Below, piece after piece: positions 1 to 12,680 of a stretch of DNA of 64,000 nucleotides; position 1 is the stretch's first letter; each line of letters opens with the position of its first letter. Origin of the DNA: Monarcha castaneiventris obscurior (taxonomy: Eukaryota; Chordata; Aves; Passeriformes; Monarchidae); NCBI GenBank assembly GCA_026261815.1, contig JAMPIT010000856.1:9718001-9782000 (forward strand), written 5' to 3'. The translations under genes and the position numbers were made by a program. The notes under the pieces were generated by a model. That model saw nothing but the letters and a program-made list of their open reading frames with translations, made no database searches and was not told the origin of the DNA.

Positions 1-1769
1 GGAAAACTTGCTGCAGCAAGTAAATCTCTGTAAATAGAGGTCTTCAATACTGTAAATCCAGGAGTGTTGGAAGGAGGAGGAGTTGAATTTCCTGATTTAG
101 CAAAGCTGTAGAGCAATGTGAATGTGGATCTGCCTTCCCAGGGCTTGCCTGAGCTTCCTTTTTCCTAGTGGTTCTTTGTCTTGGGTCTCTGCAGCTTCCC
201 AGGCTGCTCCCAGCCCCTTTCTTCAGGGAATATGCACAATCCTGCACCTGCACAGAGCCAGGGAAAAGCCACTCTAAATCTCTCTCCCTTCTACCTCCAG
301 GCTCTTGGGAATCTCCCAGCAATGTCACAACCAGCATAAGCTTCCAAGTCTTCTGCTTGCCTGCTTTTATTCCCTCCATTATCCTGTCAATGTGAGCTGT
401 TAAACTACACACAGACACCTCCTTGCAGGCACCCCTGTAGCGTTTCTGACACCTGATTCTGAGTTTCTTGGATTCCTGTCCCACTCCTCCCCATTTTCCA
501 GCAGGATGCGATTCAGGGCTCGGCAGGGCTGGCATCCGTTGTTCCCATCAGGCTGCTGATTGTGCTGGGGGATGGCATTTGTTCAGAGCCAGAGAAAACA
601 TGAGGCCTCTCAAAAAAGCTCGTACTGTACTTTCAAATAAATAAATAAATAAGCAGCACAAAGAGGCCACTGTCACCAAGCCCTTTCCACCTCTCTAATT
701 AACCAATGTTGTGGCAAAGAAAAATTTCCCACTGTCAGCACAGAGCTGGCACTGCCTGCTCTTTTATTATTTAATTATTTTTTGGATGGTGGAGTGCTGG
801 TGGGCTGGGGAGGTGAAGCTGGGTGACTATCCTTGCTGCAGTGCGAAGAGTAACACAAAACTCAACTGTTGGCTTGAAGCTGAAATGGTGATGGGTACCT
901 GTGTGCATGGTCCTCCCTCATAAGGGGCTTAGGGACACCAACCCAACCCCTCTGGGGTGATCTGTGCTCTCATATGGGACATGGAAACAGGAGTTAACCC
1001 TGGTAGATGTAAATAGGAGAAAGGAATTTGAGTCTTGACATGGAGATTTGAAAGAGCAAAAGACCATTGCATCAGTAGTGTTCTGTCCTTTGCCAGGCAC
1101 AACGTCCATCCAAGGCATGACCTTTGAAGGATCTGGTTTGAGTCTAAATCCCTATTATTTACAGGAAAATTCAGGTTTCTTTAAAATAGGGAACCTTTGT
1201 TCTTTTCCAAATGTTTAATGTTTTCCGAGTCTGAAACAATTCTTGTGAAAGTATAAGTAAACCTATTCATTAGCTTGGGTTAAAAACAAATTAAAGACAG
1301 TCCTCTAGGAATGGCAGCATCTGTTAGTCTTTGTCTCAAACGATCTTGAGAGAGTAAAGCAGAGGCTTCAAAATTTCCCATAATTAAAGGTTAGTTAAAA
1401 TCTTGTCCCTAAGCTGTAATCAGGCTGGAGTCTGATTTAAAAGTATCGGTGCAATATTTGCTGGCTCTGAGACAAGCTGCAGTCAGGCTGTGGTGAGCAG
1501 CTTCCAGGGGGGGCAGGCAGAAATTGTTTAATCCCTGCATTTCTTCTGGAGCTAATTGGTGCCCTGCACCCCTGTAGGAGGTGCCAGGAGCCCTTCCCGG
1601 GAAGCTGCTTGGCCAAAAATCCTCGTGTCCCACAGTCCATGCGGGCTCTGGCTCTGCTGTGCTGGAGCTGCAGGAGGGGCTGATGCAACATTTCCAGGGA
1701 CAAAGCTCGGGAAGGAGCAGTGGGAATAAAGCTATTAGAAAGCATTCAGAGAAGAGATAGTGGAGGGCC

Positions 1770-2166
1770 TTGAGGGGAAGCTGCATGAGGAGTGGTTGAG
1801 GCTACTTGGTTTGTTCAGCTGGAGGAAACTGTGGGGAGACTCATCAAGGCTACGGCTCCTCGCAAGGGATGGCTCCGGTCTCTGCTCCTTGTGATTATGG
1901 GCAGGACCCAAGGGAATGGCTGGAGCTGTGTCAGGGAGGTTTAGGTTGGGTATTGGGATAAGGTTCTTCCCCCAGAGGGTGCTGGGGCACTGCCCAGGCT
2001 CCTCAGGGAATGGTCACAGCCCCAAGGCTGCCAGAGCTCCAGGAGCGTTTGGACAACGCTCCCAGGCACTTGGTGGGATTGTTGGGTGTCCTGTGCAGAG
2101 CCAGGAGTTGAACTGGATGATCCTTGTGGATCCCTCCCTACTCAGGACACTTTATGATTCTATGGA
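1770..2166 (+). repeat. CR1 LINE 3' fragment
   Basis: The sequence follows the 3' end of avian CR1 retrotransposons: the untranslated tract with 'gttcagctggaggaaac', then 'ggttcttcccccagagggt', then 'gatgatccttgtggatcc', ending in the octamer tail 'tatgattctatg' near 2155-2166. The tail at the right shows plus-strand orientation. The copy is 5'-truncated, as is usual for CR1, and carries many substitutions, so it is an old insertion. The left edge is uncertain by about 30 bases. Confidence 0.85.
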
Positions 2167-4074
2167 TTGGCTCTGGGATGCAGGGGCTGTGTTTGCCCTG
2201 ATTTCTAAATATCTGAAGCAAACCTAAGGCTGCTTGTGTGCATTTCATCCAGTTTTTACAAATCCCAGGATGCAATGTGATTAATGCATTCTGGCTGTTT
2301 TGGTAAACCAGGTTCTGCTCTCAAATGTATTATTTTGAATTTAATACTCGTCTTTGGGCCATCAGTAATATTGCACAGAGGCTTTTTTTTGGCTTTAAAG
2401 TTTTAAGATATTTTCAGTAAACTCTTAAAACCCTCCCAAAGGCCCATTGTTAAAGTTCAAAGCAGAAGACTAATCATCATGAGGTGTTTGCAATTATCCC
2501 TCCTTCTAGTGTTATAAAAAGATGATGTTGAGAGAAGACTGTGTAAAACTTCAAATGCATCAAGGAAATGCATGAAGTGCACAGTGCTGCCTTTAGGATT
2601 TGGAAGCGGGGGGGGAAGCTCCCCCTAAATTTAGGATGTGGGGTTTGTGGTGGGTTTGGGTTTTTTTTTTTTTTAACTGCTATAAAATGCCTCAATCATA
2701 AGCATATGGTTAATCCAGGGAATTCACAGAAAGCCATCGATATGGAATGCCTGTTGCTAAAATAACTCTACATTTCTTGAACGCCGGCGTGTGCTTCGTC
2801 CCCATCCCGGCCCCCCTTTTCCTGCAGCACTGCGGATGCCCTGTTCCAGTTACAACACAGCCTGCTTTTATCCCTGCTTCCTGCTGCATGGAGGAGCACG
2901 CTGGAGACAGCCGATGCCTGTTCTTGCTCAGGCTCTCCGCAGCTGATCTGGGAATGATTTGAAACAAAACCTCTTAGTCCTTTGGAAGCCTCTGTCGTGA
3001 AAAACCATTTCAAGTTTATTAGGAACGGCTGCGGCCACACATACGTGGAAAAAAGAAAGCAGTAAAGAGGCAGAAAGGGGGGAGGCAGCGATGGTGAAGC
3101 ACTTTCTAAAGTAGGGGAGGGGTTGCAGAGCCCAGAAATAGTCACCAGGACTCTTGTTTTCCCTCTTTTCAGGAGGTGGCAGCCGCTTCCCGGTGACACT
3201 TAATAATTAAAGATAACGAGAAGCGCAGGAGATAAAAACAGAGCTTTCAAAAGCTCCCTGGATGGCACTTTTGTTCTGGGCAGAGGAGGTTTTATTTGGG
3301 GGGGAGGTTGTCTCTGTGTGACTTGCTGAGCTTTTATCTCCTTGGCTGCTGTATTTTCTCATTCCCAAGGGCAGTTTGTTTCTCCAGCAGCTCCTTTCTG
3401 CTTGTGGCAGGGCCCTGTGTGGATGCTGGCTGAGGCTCCTGTGCAGCAGCATTGTTGTCACAGGCCTCCCTGCCATGAAAAGGTGCCTCTCTTAGCAACC
3501 CAGCCCTGCTCCTCGGCTAATCCATCCACAGGCCGAGCCATCCGTGCTGCTGTGATTGGCTCCGTGCTCGCCGCATTCCCTGGGTTCAATGGGAGAGGGC
3601 TGAAAGGAGAAGCCTCCTCCATGCCGAGATCCTTTCCCAGGTGGGGGATGGCAGGGGCAGGCTCCCACACTGGCCAGGGATGGGCATTTGTTTTCCTTGG
3701 CTATGGGATGGCTCCTGCACAGAGCATCCTGCTGCTGGGTCTGGAGCAAAGCTCGGTCCTGTTTTGTCTCGTGAAAACACAGCTGCTGTTAATGACCACG
3801 TCTGCTTTCTGCAGATAAAAAGGGTGAATGCATCTCAGAGATCCTTTGCATTTTCCTCTTGGCCACCTCCCTTCTCCTGTGATGCAGCAAGAGCTGGGGA
3901 AGGGCCACGTTGTAGCATTGCCTGCATTTCCTCTCAGGCAGAAAAGCCAAGTTACATCTTTGCTCAAAAAAACTGGCCAGTGCTCAGACCCCCCCCGGGG
4001 TTGGGGGGTTGCTTTTTTCTTCTTTATTTCTTTTTTTTTTTTTTTTTTTTTTTTGTCTTGCTGTAGGCAAGGCA

Positions 4075-4420
4075 GCTGACAGGAAGATGACTGTTAACTT
4101 GACAAGATAAATGCCTTCAATCCACACAGCCTGTGAACAGGCCATTAAAATTATAATCTAATCCTTTATTAAGGGACTTGAACCCGCGCAGGGAAACGGA
4201 CACAAGAAGCTTTTGAAATCCTTTTGCAGCCTCCACCCCATGTGATGTTAAAAGGTTTCTCACCACAAAACCAGCCATAAGTGTGCTAATGAAATCTTGA
4301 TTTTTGGTGTGGGTGCTTTACCCCTCGATGAATCTGTCATCTCTCTAATTACTGTGGTATTAAAAAACAGCCTTTCCTTCCAAAGAATTAGAAGTGTTTT
4401 GCAAGATTCACTAAAATAGC
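4075..4420. other. Candidate conserved non-coding element in RNF216 intron
   Basis: This is an AT-rich, non-repetitive block inside the last large RNF216 intron, with TTAAC, TAATC and TTATTAAG words and no open frame of note. Its composition contrasts with the CR1-rich and GC-rich sequence around it. The call rests on composition and absence of repeat character only; no alignment was available. Confidence 0.3.
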
Positions 4421-5352
4421 ACCAGGACTTGTTGGGTTTTTTTTTTTAATTCTGACCTGCACAATATGTATTAGGCAGAACTTGTGGCATCAGCTTTCTT
4501 TCAGAACATCCTAAAATTATCTTGCTGTTTACATATCATCAATTCTGTTGTTCCATCTGGGATGTGGATCTTTCCTAAATACTGCAGGTATTGAACTGTG
4601 CCGTGTATTCATCACTTGCCAAATTTAATGTCAGCCTCTTCAGTAGGAAGGTGCTTGTTGTGCAGGTTTTTTTGTTCTTTTGATATTAATGGATACCAGT
4701 TTTTCAGACATACTGGTGCAAAAAAAATTTCCAAGCCAAGGCTTGGTATGTGGGATTAAAGTGTAAGCACTTCTTAACCTTCCAATGGGAAACTACACTT
4801 TTATCAGCAGAGAAGCAACGGGGCTGATAAATTCTTGGAGATGTGGATTGTTGTGGCTCTGCTGTGATTTGTGGCTTCAGAACTAGTCAGGAACTCGTCA
4901 TCCTGATCCAGGTCTGTTCCCGGCAGGTTTTTGCGTCCAGGGTGTGCTGTGAGCTGTGCTCCTCTTGAAACCCCCAAGGGGCTGGAGCTGCGTGGGATCT
5001 GTGGCTGCTGCACTTCAGGGAGATGTGTTTTATGCTGTCCTAGGGAGCTCTAGGGGTCAGTTTGGAGATCTGGCAGATGGGGTTTGCTGTTCCCCGTTTC
5101 CCCCGGTGCTCTGGGAGCCGCAGTAATCGAATCCAGCATCACCTCGGGAGAGTGCAGCTGGCTCCAGCCCCGGGGCAGATGGATGTGTCCAGCCCCATTA
5201 GAGGGAGGTCAGCTGCAGTTTAAACTGGGAGGCTGGAGCAGCCCTGGTTGCAGGAGGGTCTGTGTCCAGTTTTGTGCAGGACTGATGGAAGCTGCAGCAG
5301 CAGGGGTGGTGGCAGGAAGGGGGTGTCCCTGGGAAGCACCATTTCACAGGGT

Positions 5353-5565
5353 TAATCATAGATTTTGTTGGAAAGGACTTTTAAGATCATCTGGTTCCAT
5401 CCCTTGCCATGGGCAGGGACACCTTCCACGAGCCCAGGTTGCTCCAAGCCCATCCAACCTGGCCTTGGACACTTGCAGGGATGGGGCAGCCACAGCTTCT
5501 CTGGGCAACCTGTGCCAGGGTCTCACCACCCTCACAGGGAAGAGTTTGCTCTGTAATCCTAGACT
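5353..5565 (-). repeat. CR1 LINE 3' fragment, reverse orientation
   Basis: The block starts with 'aatcatagattttgttgg', the reverse complement of the CR1 tail, and continues with 'ctggttccatcccttgcc', 'gggcagggacaccttcca' and 'tctctgggcaacctgtgcc', all typical of the avian CR1 3' region read backwards. The element therefore lies on the minus strand, 5'-truncated near 5565. It is antisense to RNF216. Confidence 0.9.
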
Positions 5566-7196
5566 TGGACGAAAGTAACAGCATTTTGTTAAGTTAAAGG
5601 CCACATTTCTAGGCTTCAAGGGGAGGTTTATGCCTTGGTGTGAGGAAAGGAGGTACTGGATGATCTTGCTAAGCTGAGCTTAAAATAAATTTCTTGTCAT
5701 ATAAACCTTCAGGTGCATCTTTTCCAGTAAGTGGCAATAAAATGGGCGTGGTGGCTGTGTCCATTTGCAACAGCATTGCAAAAAAATAGTCTGAAAAGGA
5801 AAAAAAAAAGAAATCTTAAAGCTTGAAACCAAACTTTGAGAGCGCTGCTGGGGCAGCAAAAGAGCAGGGGATGTTTGGTTGGATGGAGCATGCCCAGGTG
5901 GTTTTCCAGCCAGGGAAACAGATACTTGGGGGGTAGTTAGGCATTCCATAGAAGCTCAGAAGAGCCATTCTTCAGCAGCGTTTATGGAGACAGATAGGCT
6001 GTAATTAACAGCCCATGCAAGCAGCCTGCTTGGGAAGGGGGAAAAAAAAAAAAAAAAACCATGTCCTGGAAAGTCTTAATTTTAACCATTGACTCACAGA
6101 ATAATAAAAGGGAGGGAAGTATTGAGTTTTTGGCTTTCTGCACATTAAGATAACTTCAGTCTCCCGGGGAAACCTTATCTGGTGGTGGAGGAGGGGACTT
6201 CTCCACAAGCTTCCCAGGCTCTACATGTGCAGGGCTGTCAGCTGGGGACTGGGAAGCTTAAAAAGCTTCCAGTGTAGCTGCATGCATGAAGCATATTTTG
6301 GATTTAGTTCCAGAGCACACTTCAAAATAAGGGATATTTTTCATGTTAAGAGTGTTCAGGAAAAAAATTGTGTTTTGGCAGTACTGAAATTAGGGTGACT
6401 AAAACAAGCAGAGTCTTGTGCCCCGTGGGGTACTTTGGGACTTGGGATTCCAAACACTGTCCTGGAGGTTTAGCTGCTCTCCCTGAAATCTCCAGGTTTG
6501 GTTTCATCCCCACAGACATGCAGAAACTCACCTGAGGCTTCACTGCATCGTTGGATCTCACTGATGCTCTTTTGAGTTAAGAGAACTGAAGCTGATGAGA
6601 GGCAGAAGGACAATTTCAATTTCTGGCTTATCCTTGTGCTCTCAGTGAGCAGCAGCTCTGAATATTCTTGCTATAACCTCTAGACAGACATTAAAGAAAC
6701 ATATTTCAATTTATGCCCTTCTCAGAGTTACAGATAAGATCTAAATGGCACCATTTAGCTACTAGAGCCAGGATTTAAGTTGTGTTAATTCCAGCTGTTG
6801 GGCCAAAAACTCTACAAGTGCTAGTATAATGTAAATATTTAATAGACTATTGCCATTTAAAAGATTAACAGCTCTTCAGAGGGGTGGAGCTGGGTCGCAG
6901 TTCTCTGGTTTCCATCAAGTCAATGAATTTTAGTGCTGGTCTCCCTGGAAAGCTGATCCAAGCATCTTGGTCATACTCCATGGAGTGCAGGTTATTTGTG
7001 CTGCTGCAGTTCCCCCATGGCAGCTGTGCTTTTGGGTAATTCTAGGCCAGCCCCAAATGAGGATGATTCAGCCAAATTCATATTTTTCGGTTTTCCCCGT
7101 GAAAACGTGCTGGAAAGAAAAACAGCATTGTGGGAATAGAAAGCTGCTGCAGCAGGAATTCTCTCACTGATTCTTGGTGTGTTCCTTGATTTCTAG

Positions 7197-7266
7197 GAAG
7201 ATGATGAGAAGATAATCCATGAGATTCAGAAGGAGGCTGAAGAGGAGCAAAGGAAGAAGAATGGGG
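7197..7266 (+). CDS. RNF216: RNF216 penultimate coding exon
   Basis: A TAG acceptor at 7194-7196 and a GTAAGT donor at 7267 bound a 70-base exon that reads EDDEKIIHEIQKEAEEEQRK followed by KNG and ends in phase 1. It matches the charged helical segment just after the RING2 domain of RNF216 (TRIAD3), an RBR-type E3 ubiquitin ligase known to build K63-linked chains. In family members this segment extends the catalytic region. The exon is short, but the charged heptad-like pattern and the exact phase match with the next exon make the call firm. Confidence 0.93.
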
Positions 7267-7779
7267 GTAAGTCACAGTCAGGATCAGACTGAGGATGGAT
7301 CATGGGACAACACAGGGTTCCCAGCTACTGATGGGTCTCTGGACCTTCACTGGATTCTGTTCCTCCTGGGGACTGGTGTGTTTTTAAAGTGCTGTTGCCT
7401 GCAGACTTTTGCTGGGATTGTGAGCAGGCACAAGGTTTGTGTCCAGCTCTCATGTGGCACCGGTGCTGTGGATGTCTCTTCTCTGCTTGGCAAAGTGGCT
7501 GAGGGGCAGCGAAACCTCTGAGCTGTGTCATGGGGAGCACCGGGGCTGCCCAACATCCCTCTGAATGAAATATTCCCCTTTGTGGGATGGTGTTGGTGAA
7601 AGGAGCCAGCCTGGAGAGCTCATGCTGCGTTCTGTGGCTCTGGAGCAAGGGAAGGGCCAGCAGTGACGCTGTGGAATGTGCTGGGAATGGGGGATGCCGA
7701 CAGCAAATGTCACACCACAGACTGGCCTCGGGGAGTTTGGTTTGTGGGGTGACTGTTCTTTGCTCTCCTCCCTGTGCAG
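7267..7779 (+). other. RNF216: RNF216 last intron
   Basis: The intron runs from a GTAAGT donor to a pyrimidine-rich acceptor ending TGTGCAG at 7773-7779. It is 513 bases long and phase 1. I see no repeat or other gene in it; open frames crossing it are read-through from the following exon. Confidence 0.85.
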
Positions 7780-8099
7780 AGAACAGCTTCAAGCGCATCG
7801 GCCCTCCCGTGGAAAAGCCCGTGGAGAAAATCCAGAGAATCGAAGTCATCCCCAGACCGGTTCCTCAGAACTTCCACCAGCCCCGGATGCCCCCGTACCC
7901 CTTTGTGCACCCGCCCTTCCCTCTGCCCCCCGTGCGCCCCATGTACAACAACATCCCCCTCAACATCGGCCCCATCCCCGCTCCCTACGTGCCCCCCCTG
8001 CCCAACATGAGGGTGAACTTTGATTTTCCCCAGATCAACGTGCAGCTGGAGCACAACCTGCCTATGCACTTTGGCCCTCAGCCCCGGCACCGGTTCTGA
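7780..8099 (+). CDS. RNF216: RNF216 terminal coding exon (C-terminus of E3 ligase)
   Basis: The exon completes the split glutamate codon (g|ag) and reads [20 protein letters not shown], then a proline-rich tail with [24 protein letters not shown] and a final [13 protein letters not shown] before TGA at 8097-8099. This is the known low-complexity C-terminal tail of RNF216, about 106 residues here. The protein ubiquitinates targets such as TLRs, Beclin-1 and ARC in mammals. The RBR catalytic exons lie off the left edge, so only the C-terminus is covered. Nothing is broken in the part that is visible. Confidence 0.96.
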
Positions 8100-8639
8100 C
8101 CTGCCCCCGGCAGCGCTTGGCAGAGTCACCGCAGGGCAAAGCCACCCCGTAACGTCACCCCTTCCCCACTCCAGCCCCTCTGGGGTTTAGCCAGCAGCCA
8201 GGGGACTCCGTGTCCCTGCACTGCACCCTCTCTAGGGCTTCTCCAAACCTTTGCGATCCAACATTTCAACCTGTGCTGCAACAGGGTTTGGTGCTACATT
8301 TCCCAGGGGTGGAATTCCCCCCTGTGCTGGGCATCCAGATGCTTTGTTTTGATAAAGCCTGTTCAGGCAGCTGTTGGGAGGAAAAGTTAGACTTTGTGGA
8401 GCACAGAGATACAGCTGTTCCTTGGGGAATTTCCAAAAATCCTGCCTTCCTGCTGGCCAGAGCAGCAAAGTGAGTTTTGGGGGAAGGGAGGAGACACTTG
8501 GCATCTGAGTAAGCGTAAGACCTCCAGGAGTGAGGTGACAGGAGGCAGCTGCTCCAGCCCTTCTGTCTGTGGAGAGGCACAGGGCTGGGGTTCCTGTGTT
8601 CTCCAGCACCCCTGTACCCTGCTGGCACCTCCCAGCAGA

Positions 8640-8645
8640 AATAAA
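8640..8645 (+). terminator. RNF216: Candidate proximal poly(A) signal of RNF216
   Basis: A canonical AATAAA about 540 bases after the stop is followed within 50 bases by T/GT-rich sequence. It would give a much shorter 3'UTR than the distal signals. No transcript evidence is available. Confidence 0.45.
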
Positions 8646-11249
8646 TTGTTGAAAAGCAAGTCAATGTAGCATTTTTAGTGTTCCTCACTCTCCAAGCAGA
8701 GCGAGGGGCTGCAGCAGCTGTCCCATTGCCAAGGCCCTGGTAGGAAGCCCAGAGCCATGTTCTGTTTGGGGATGTTAGGAAGTAGCAGGAGATTTGGGCA
8801 TCCAAATCTTTGGCTGGACTGAGCTTGCCCCTTTGAAGGGCTCAGTTTTTCCCCTCAGAGGTGGGTGCCCCTCAGCTTCTGAAACGTGGCCTTTGCTTTG
8901 CCCATTCTCATCTGGTGTCCCAAACCTCCCCCAGCTTCTGGCAGTGCTCAGGCAGCTGCTGGAACCACCTGGAGCCAAAGCTGTGCCCTTTATTGCAAAA
9001 ACTGCCTGGGAAACACCCAGATAGACATGTAGGCAGTGATGCGTCCTGTGGTGGGAAAATTGGGAATGTTCTGCGTAGCTGCAGCAAGTTGGGAGTCCCC
9101 ATACCCAAATCCCCCCCAACCCAATGGGCAGCTGTAGCCTCATGCTGCAGGAAGCTGGCTGCTTCCACAGCACCAAATAACACATGAAAATGTGTGTGTC
9201 AGCTTAATTGGTTTTGGAAAAGCATGTTAAAAGTTAAACCTGAGTATTGCTGGGCTGAGGAAGTGAGGGAAAAGCAAAACTTCCTTGTGAGAAGTGGTGG
9301 GGGTGCAGTGCTGGGCTGTGGGAGGAGGGTGGCACAAAGCCCTTTCTCCACAGCCCTTGGCTGTGCTGTCTGGTACAGGCCCTGTCTAGAAAAGAAAATG
9401 GTTGGAGTGGAAAAAACCCCTCTTCCCAGGAATGTTGGGCTGGCTTTTAGCAGCCCAGTTGTGTTGTTGTTCTCCAAATGTTTTGTTCTGGCCTTCTTCC
9501 TGTTCTGTCCTGCTGGGAACTCTCTGGGTGCATTTCCCCCTCCTGTTATTCCCCCCTGTATTTCAGCATCCAGGTGTTTTGTGGGTTTATTTGTTTTTTT
9601 CAGGTAAAATTCCCTGTCTCCACCTCACAGCTTCTGCCAAAGCCCCACGTGCAGCATTCCAGGACCCCGGATCCCCTCGGGTGTGCAGGGAGTGCTGGAC
9701 ACGGGGTGTCGGTGGGATGCTCCTGGACAGGGGCCTGGGACAGCATTTGGGGACTGTTCTCCTCAGGAAGGTCTCCCAGACAGGAGGACTTCCATGCCTT
9801 TTGGAGCTGAGTGTTTTTCCCGTTGCCTGTGGGTCAAACGTTCCCTGTGGAGTGCTCTGGCTCCTCTGTGCCGTGGCCTCTCTAGCATTAATAACCAACT
9901 GCTATTCCCTTGCTGCTGGAATTTTCTATTTTGAATTAGTTTATTCCTGGCAGCAGTCTGGGGGCTGCAGGAGCTTTATTACTTGCTGCTCAGCTGGGCT
10001 TTGACCAGGTTTAAATCCTGCCTTGCACCGACTGATTCCTGCAGCAGCCAGGAGCAGGAATCCCCTTGGGTTTGGGGAGGGAGGGCTTTGTTACAGCTGC
10101 TGAGGAAACAGAGCCAGGTCAGAAGAAGCAGTGGTGGCTTCCCTTATGGAAAGGGAATTCTGTTTGTTTAATAGGTGAGATTTTCTGGGCTCAAGGGCTG
10201 GTTTGGATGAGTTCTCCAGGTTCTCCAAGGCATTTGCTTGCCCTTCCCTGTGGGTGCAGGAAGGATGAGGCAGTGGAGGGGGGGCAGCAGCCAGGGCACA
10301 GCTCAGCTGCTGAACAACCAGTGGCCCAAACTATGAAAGAAATAGGATGGTCATCCAGCAAAAAATGGTGGTCCAGGGATGTGTGGGCATGGAGAACTGA
10401 GCCTTGGTGGAGGGAAGTGAGGGCGTGGAGCAGAGGGGCTGGAGAAGTGTCAGCAGAGGTGGCAAGGGGAGGTTGGTGACCGTGATCCATCAGGGTCACT
10501 GCTGCCCTGGCACAGCTGTCGTGGCCCTGGAGGAGCCTGGAGGATACAGAGGGAAGAGAGGATTCCCTGTGTCCCCTGCCAAAGCCAAGGGTTTATTTGT
10601 GTCCAAGAGGAGATGAATCAGTGCTTGGTCTGTGATGTGCAGGTGCACCCTGCCCAGCACTCCCAGCACTGCTCCTCTCCCCAAGGAAACACCCATTGCA
10701 CCACAAATTTGCAGCCCAAGCACGTGGCTGCTTCTCTGCTCTAACCCAGGAGATCTCAAGTTGTTTCTGAATCTGTGTTGATTTATTAAAGAAAAAAAAA
10801 AAGAAAAAATGCCCCAAACTTACTGAGCCACCCAATCCAGCCTTGACCTGGTCTCTTAACTCCTGCATCCCATTTTCCCTCCTGCCCCAGTCTTTGGAAC
10901 TGCTTCTTAAAAGGTTTTGAAGGCAACGAGGAGGTTGCTGTGCCCAGGCTGATCCCATAACAGGTACTTCTTACAGCTAATTGCAGTGTCCCATTTACTT
11001 GCCTTAAAGGTGGAGAGAGAAACTTAGTATTTGCACTTAGCAAAACGTTGTATTAAAAAAAAAAAGCTGTAAAGATGTGCATGTTCTGCAACTTTGTATA
11101 ACAATAGCTGAAAATAAATAGGTGGTTTATTAAAAAAAAAAAAGGAGAAAAAAACCAAAAAATATTTTTCTTTACATTCTGGTAGTAAACAGTTCTAATA
11201 TTCTGTGTGTAAAAAGTTCCTGTATTATATTGTAATTTGAATTTTTGTA

Positions 11250-11255
11250 AATAAA
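11250..11255 (+). terminator. RNF216: Distal poly(A) signal of RNF216
   Basis: AATAAA sits in an AT-rich end context (TTTTTGTAAATAAATTTGTG) and is followed by GT/CT-rich sequence to about 11290. It is the last forward signal before GC-rich intergenic DNA and the convergent FSCN1 3' end. Confidence 0.7.
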
Positions 11256-11270
11256 TTTGTGCACTCTGGC

Positions 11271-12680
11271 TTTCACCTGTGTGCTTTCCTTACAGCCAAG
11301 ACCTTATCCTCCCCTCCCCTGCCTGTGCCAGCCTGGTGCTGGGACAATGCCAGGGAGTGGGGCCAGGTCCCAGCCTGTGCCGGTGAAAACTCCCCAGGTC
11401 GCAAGGCAAAACCCATTTGACCCTCCTGGAACAGCTTAATCTGTTCCATGTGCTCCCGAGGAAAAACTGGATGGGATAGAAAATGGTTTCCAGTCGCTCC
11501 TTTAAATGGAAACCAGGGTGAGGGGGAAGGCTGAGGGGATTTCCCCTCTTGCTGGAGTGGTGGTGAATGATGGTAAATGCAGAATCCGGCCTTGAGGGGA
11601 GAAAAGGAAATGTGTGTTGGCAGCTGGGGGAGAGGGGAAAGGGTGAGAGTCCTTCTGCAGCTCCAGAGCCCCTTCCCTGGGTGGGCACTGGCTGGCAGAG
11701 CTGCCTGCTCCCCTGGCTGGGTGTCACAGCCTGGTGTCACAGCCAGGTTTGCTCCTGCACACACGGATGTCACAGCATGGCCAGCGGAGCTGCTCAGCAT
11801 TTCCTGCACTGCCCTGACTTCTCCCTGTTTATAGCCAGGACTGAACATCCTTCCTTCCTTCCTTCCTTCCTTCCTTTGACCCTTGCAGGGCTCAACCCCC
11901 CACATCTGATGGTGAAGATCCCTCTGGGCAATGCCCTCCCCCAGTCCCCCTGGGATGTGTGCTTGGGGGGAGCTGGGCAGCCCCCCCTTTCCCAAACTTT
12001 GCTTTTTCCAAACAGCTTTATGTTTTTCAAGGCAGACAGGAGCCTGTGAGTGCCCAGCCAGGTTGTGGTGGTGGCAGGCAGGGAAGCTCTGGCTGCTCTC
12101 GGTGCAGGTGCTGGAGATGCTGTTGGTGGAGTTTCAGGGCTGCTTTCAGCTGTCTCGAGAAGCCTGAGGCACATCCTGGCTCCTCTGGCAGGACCTGGGT
12201 TGGGCTGGGCTTCCCACTTCAGTCCTTTATCTTGCCCTTTTCCACGCCCCCGAGTAAAGGAGGGTGATTGCTGACCCCCACCCATCCATGCACCCAAACC
12301 CCACATCCCAGTGCTCTTCCCTCCCACCTGGGTCATCCTATGGAGGTGAAACACCTGAATCAAGAGGAAAAGCTCTGTGGGGGCACAGCTGGTTTGCAGT
12401 TGAGGTGGTCCTGCCCCATCCATGGGTCACCCACCCCCAGGTGCCCATGGGCTCAGTGGCTTCAGGCTGCTCTGAGCATCTCCAGAGGTGACCCAACCTC
12501 CGAGTGGCTTTTCCTTTACACCTCTTCAGAGCATCTTGGTCACCATTCCCTTCCCACCAGCTCCTCAACCCTCCAGAACCAGCTCAACTTTTGGCAGACA
12601 AAGGCTCCACCACCCCAAATCTCCATGCTCAGGCTCTTGCCTCATTAAAAGGCCATTGCAGCCCCAACACACCACACACC
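11271..12680. other. Intergenic spacer between convergent RNF216 and FSCN1
   Basis: About 1.4 kb separates two 3' ends that face each other. It contains a (CCTT)n microsatellite at 11849-11876 and otherwise unremarkable GC-rich DNA. No conserved coding frame or RNA gene is recognised. Confidence 0.65.
11849..11876. repeat. (CCTT)n microsatellite
   Basis: Seven uninterrupted CCTT units lie in the RNF216-FSCN1 spacer. The purine/pyrimidine asymmetry makes it a likely length polymorphism. Confidence 0.9.

Larger units (their letters stand above)
1..7196 (+). other. RNF216: RNF216 intron (partial, 3' part)
   Basis: This stretch lies upstream of an RNF216 coding exon that opens at 7197 after a TAG acceptor. 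No sequence resembling the preceding RNF216 exon, which encodes the RING2 zinc ligands, was found, so all of it is read as one intron that continues off the left edge. It holds two CR1 fragments (about 1770-2166 and 5353-5565), an (AAAT)n run near 636-653, a long T run near 4031-4054, and an AT-rich block at about 4075-4420 that looks like a conserved non-coding element. Short reading frames inside it show no codon pattern or similarity that I recognise. Confidence 0.75.
8100..11270 (+). other. RNF216: RNF216 3'UTR
   Basis: No coding exon follows the stop codon. AATAAA signals occur at 8640-8645 (followed by GT-rich sequence, a plausible proximal site), at 11113-11118 and at 11250-11255. The last one is followed by a GT-rich stretch and is the likely main end, giving a 3'UTR of about 3.2 kb, similar to the long human one. 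The UTR also carries A-rich runs near 10790-10808, 11056-11065 and 11132-11143. The next gene comes from the other strand, so this transcript must end before about 12.7 kb. Confidence 0.7.
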
